64,000 bases of DNA from PALSA-612 sp963765295 (lineage in GTDB: Bacteria > Actinomycetota > Thermoleophilia > Gaiellales > Gaiellaceae). The stretch spans positions 744,001-808,000 of the forward strand of contig CAVXVO010000005.1 in NCBI GenBank assembly GCA_963765295.1. The letters are read 5' to 3'. Position numbers and translations under genes: made by a program. Positions 63,753 through 64,000 of the stretch are shown here, one piece after another; the first letter of the stretch is position 1, and every line of letters starts with the position of its first letter. The notes under the pieces are model-generated. The model had not been told where the DNA came from and searched no databases. It was given only the letters and a program-made list of their open reading frames with translations.

Positions 63753-64000
63753 GTGAGCGAATCGAGCCCCTACGACGCGATCGCGCGGCTGTACGACCCG
63801 TGGAGCCGGAGCGTCACGGAGGACGTGCCCTTCTACGTCGAGGAGGCGCGCGCCGCCGGCGGGCCCGTGGTCGAGCTCGGCGTCGGCACCGGGCGGATCG
63901 CGGTGCCGATCGCCGCCGAGGGGATCCCCGTGATCGGCGTCGACTCGAGCCAGGGGATGCTCGACGTGTGCCGCGAGCGGGCCGAGCTGGCGGGCGTGGC
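63753..64000 (+). CDS. Class I SAM-dependent methyltransferase, 3' end missing
   Basis: 82 residues visible from GTG 63753: SESSPYDAIARLYDPWSRSV, then motif I VVELGVGTGRIAVPIAAEGI and VIGVDSSQGMLDVCRERAEL. The gene runs off the window. YD-type starts and this motif I are typical of small-molecule methyltransferases; substrate unknown. Divergent from the pheST leader. Confidence 0.88.
   Translation, partial: MSESSPYDAIARLYDPWSRSVTEDVPFYVEEARAAGGPVVELGVGTGRIAVPIAAEGIPVIGVDSSQGMLDVCRERAELAGV

Overview
The window is about 70% G+C and tightly packed, with many 4-bp GTGA/ATGA overlaps between genes. I see no rRNA or tRNA genes, no CRISPR array and no insertion sequence. Gene content points to a high-GC actinobacterium: class II DAHP synthase, SigK/RskA-type regulators, DivIVA/SepIVA-like protein, DtxR control of metal transport, and pervasive leaderless starts. 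Gene content and the many small membrane proteins would fit Thermoleophilia, but that rank is an inference. No gap without a gene reaches 300 bases; the largest (1656-1948) holds two hairpins.

Layout. 1-1.7 kb: end of a metallopeptidase gene and a ferritin. 1.9-7.5 kb: a unit of secreted DUF4331 protein, TPR protein and NicO/RcnA-type metal transporter, then an anti-sigma/sigma pair. 7.5-12.2 kb: argF, a tiny membrane protein, then (minus strand) recG-rsmD-coaD and a DivIVA-like gene. 12.3-19.2 kb (minus): def-fmt-rsmB-ribD-orf-ribE-ribBA-ribH with rpmB beyond; the lumazine synthase carries a long Pro/Glu-rich extension. 19.3-25 kb: a drug-type MFS pump, priA, an acetyltransferase, and a ZIP transporter divergent from a DtxR-type regulator with paired operators. 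25-34 kb (minus): aroG-tyrA-plsC-aroA-cmk-der-gpsA-metK. 34-36.2 kb (plus): a tryptophan-codon leader peptide, trpS and a Ca/H antiporter. 36.2-40.1 kb (minus): small orf-lgt-scpA-scpB-thioredoxin and an RsuA-type pseudouridine synthase. 40.1-43.4 kb: a second sigma/anti-sigma pair, a VOC protein, a small acidic protein and another MFS pump. 43.4-49.3 kb (minus): dnaE, an endonuclease V-like gene, two tiny membrane proteins, lpdA. 49.4-52.9 kb (plus): histidine kinase, response regulator, agmatinase-like gene. 52.9-56.5 kb (minus): acetyltransferase and a 2-oxoacid dehydrogenase complex (E2, E1-beta, E1-alpha) that presumably shares the E3 encoded by lpdA. 56.5-60.2 kb: two unknown genes, argR with an ARG-box-like site, a polyproline secreted protein and a beta-helix protein. 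60.2-63.7 kb (minus): pheT-pheS behind a phenylalanine-codon leader peptide. The window ends inside a methyltransferase gene.

Three themes stand out. First, trpS and pheST each sit behind a short ORF carrying two codons for the cognate amino acid (W-V-W, F-R-F). Both short ORFs appear to start at the transcript 5' end, so they would be leaderless leader peptides. Second, a TANNNT box lies 6-9 bp before the start codon of at least fourteen transcription units, including two compact divergent promoters whose elements mirror or overlap each other. Third, single-base frameshifts cluster at 2.8-5.9 kb, 31-33.5 kb and 40-41 kb, in genes that are otherwise well conserved and sometimes essential, while dnaE, pheT and priA are intact. 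This looks more like local sequence error than gene decay.
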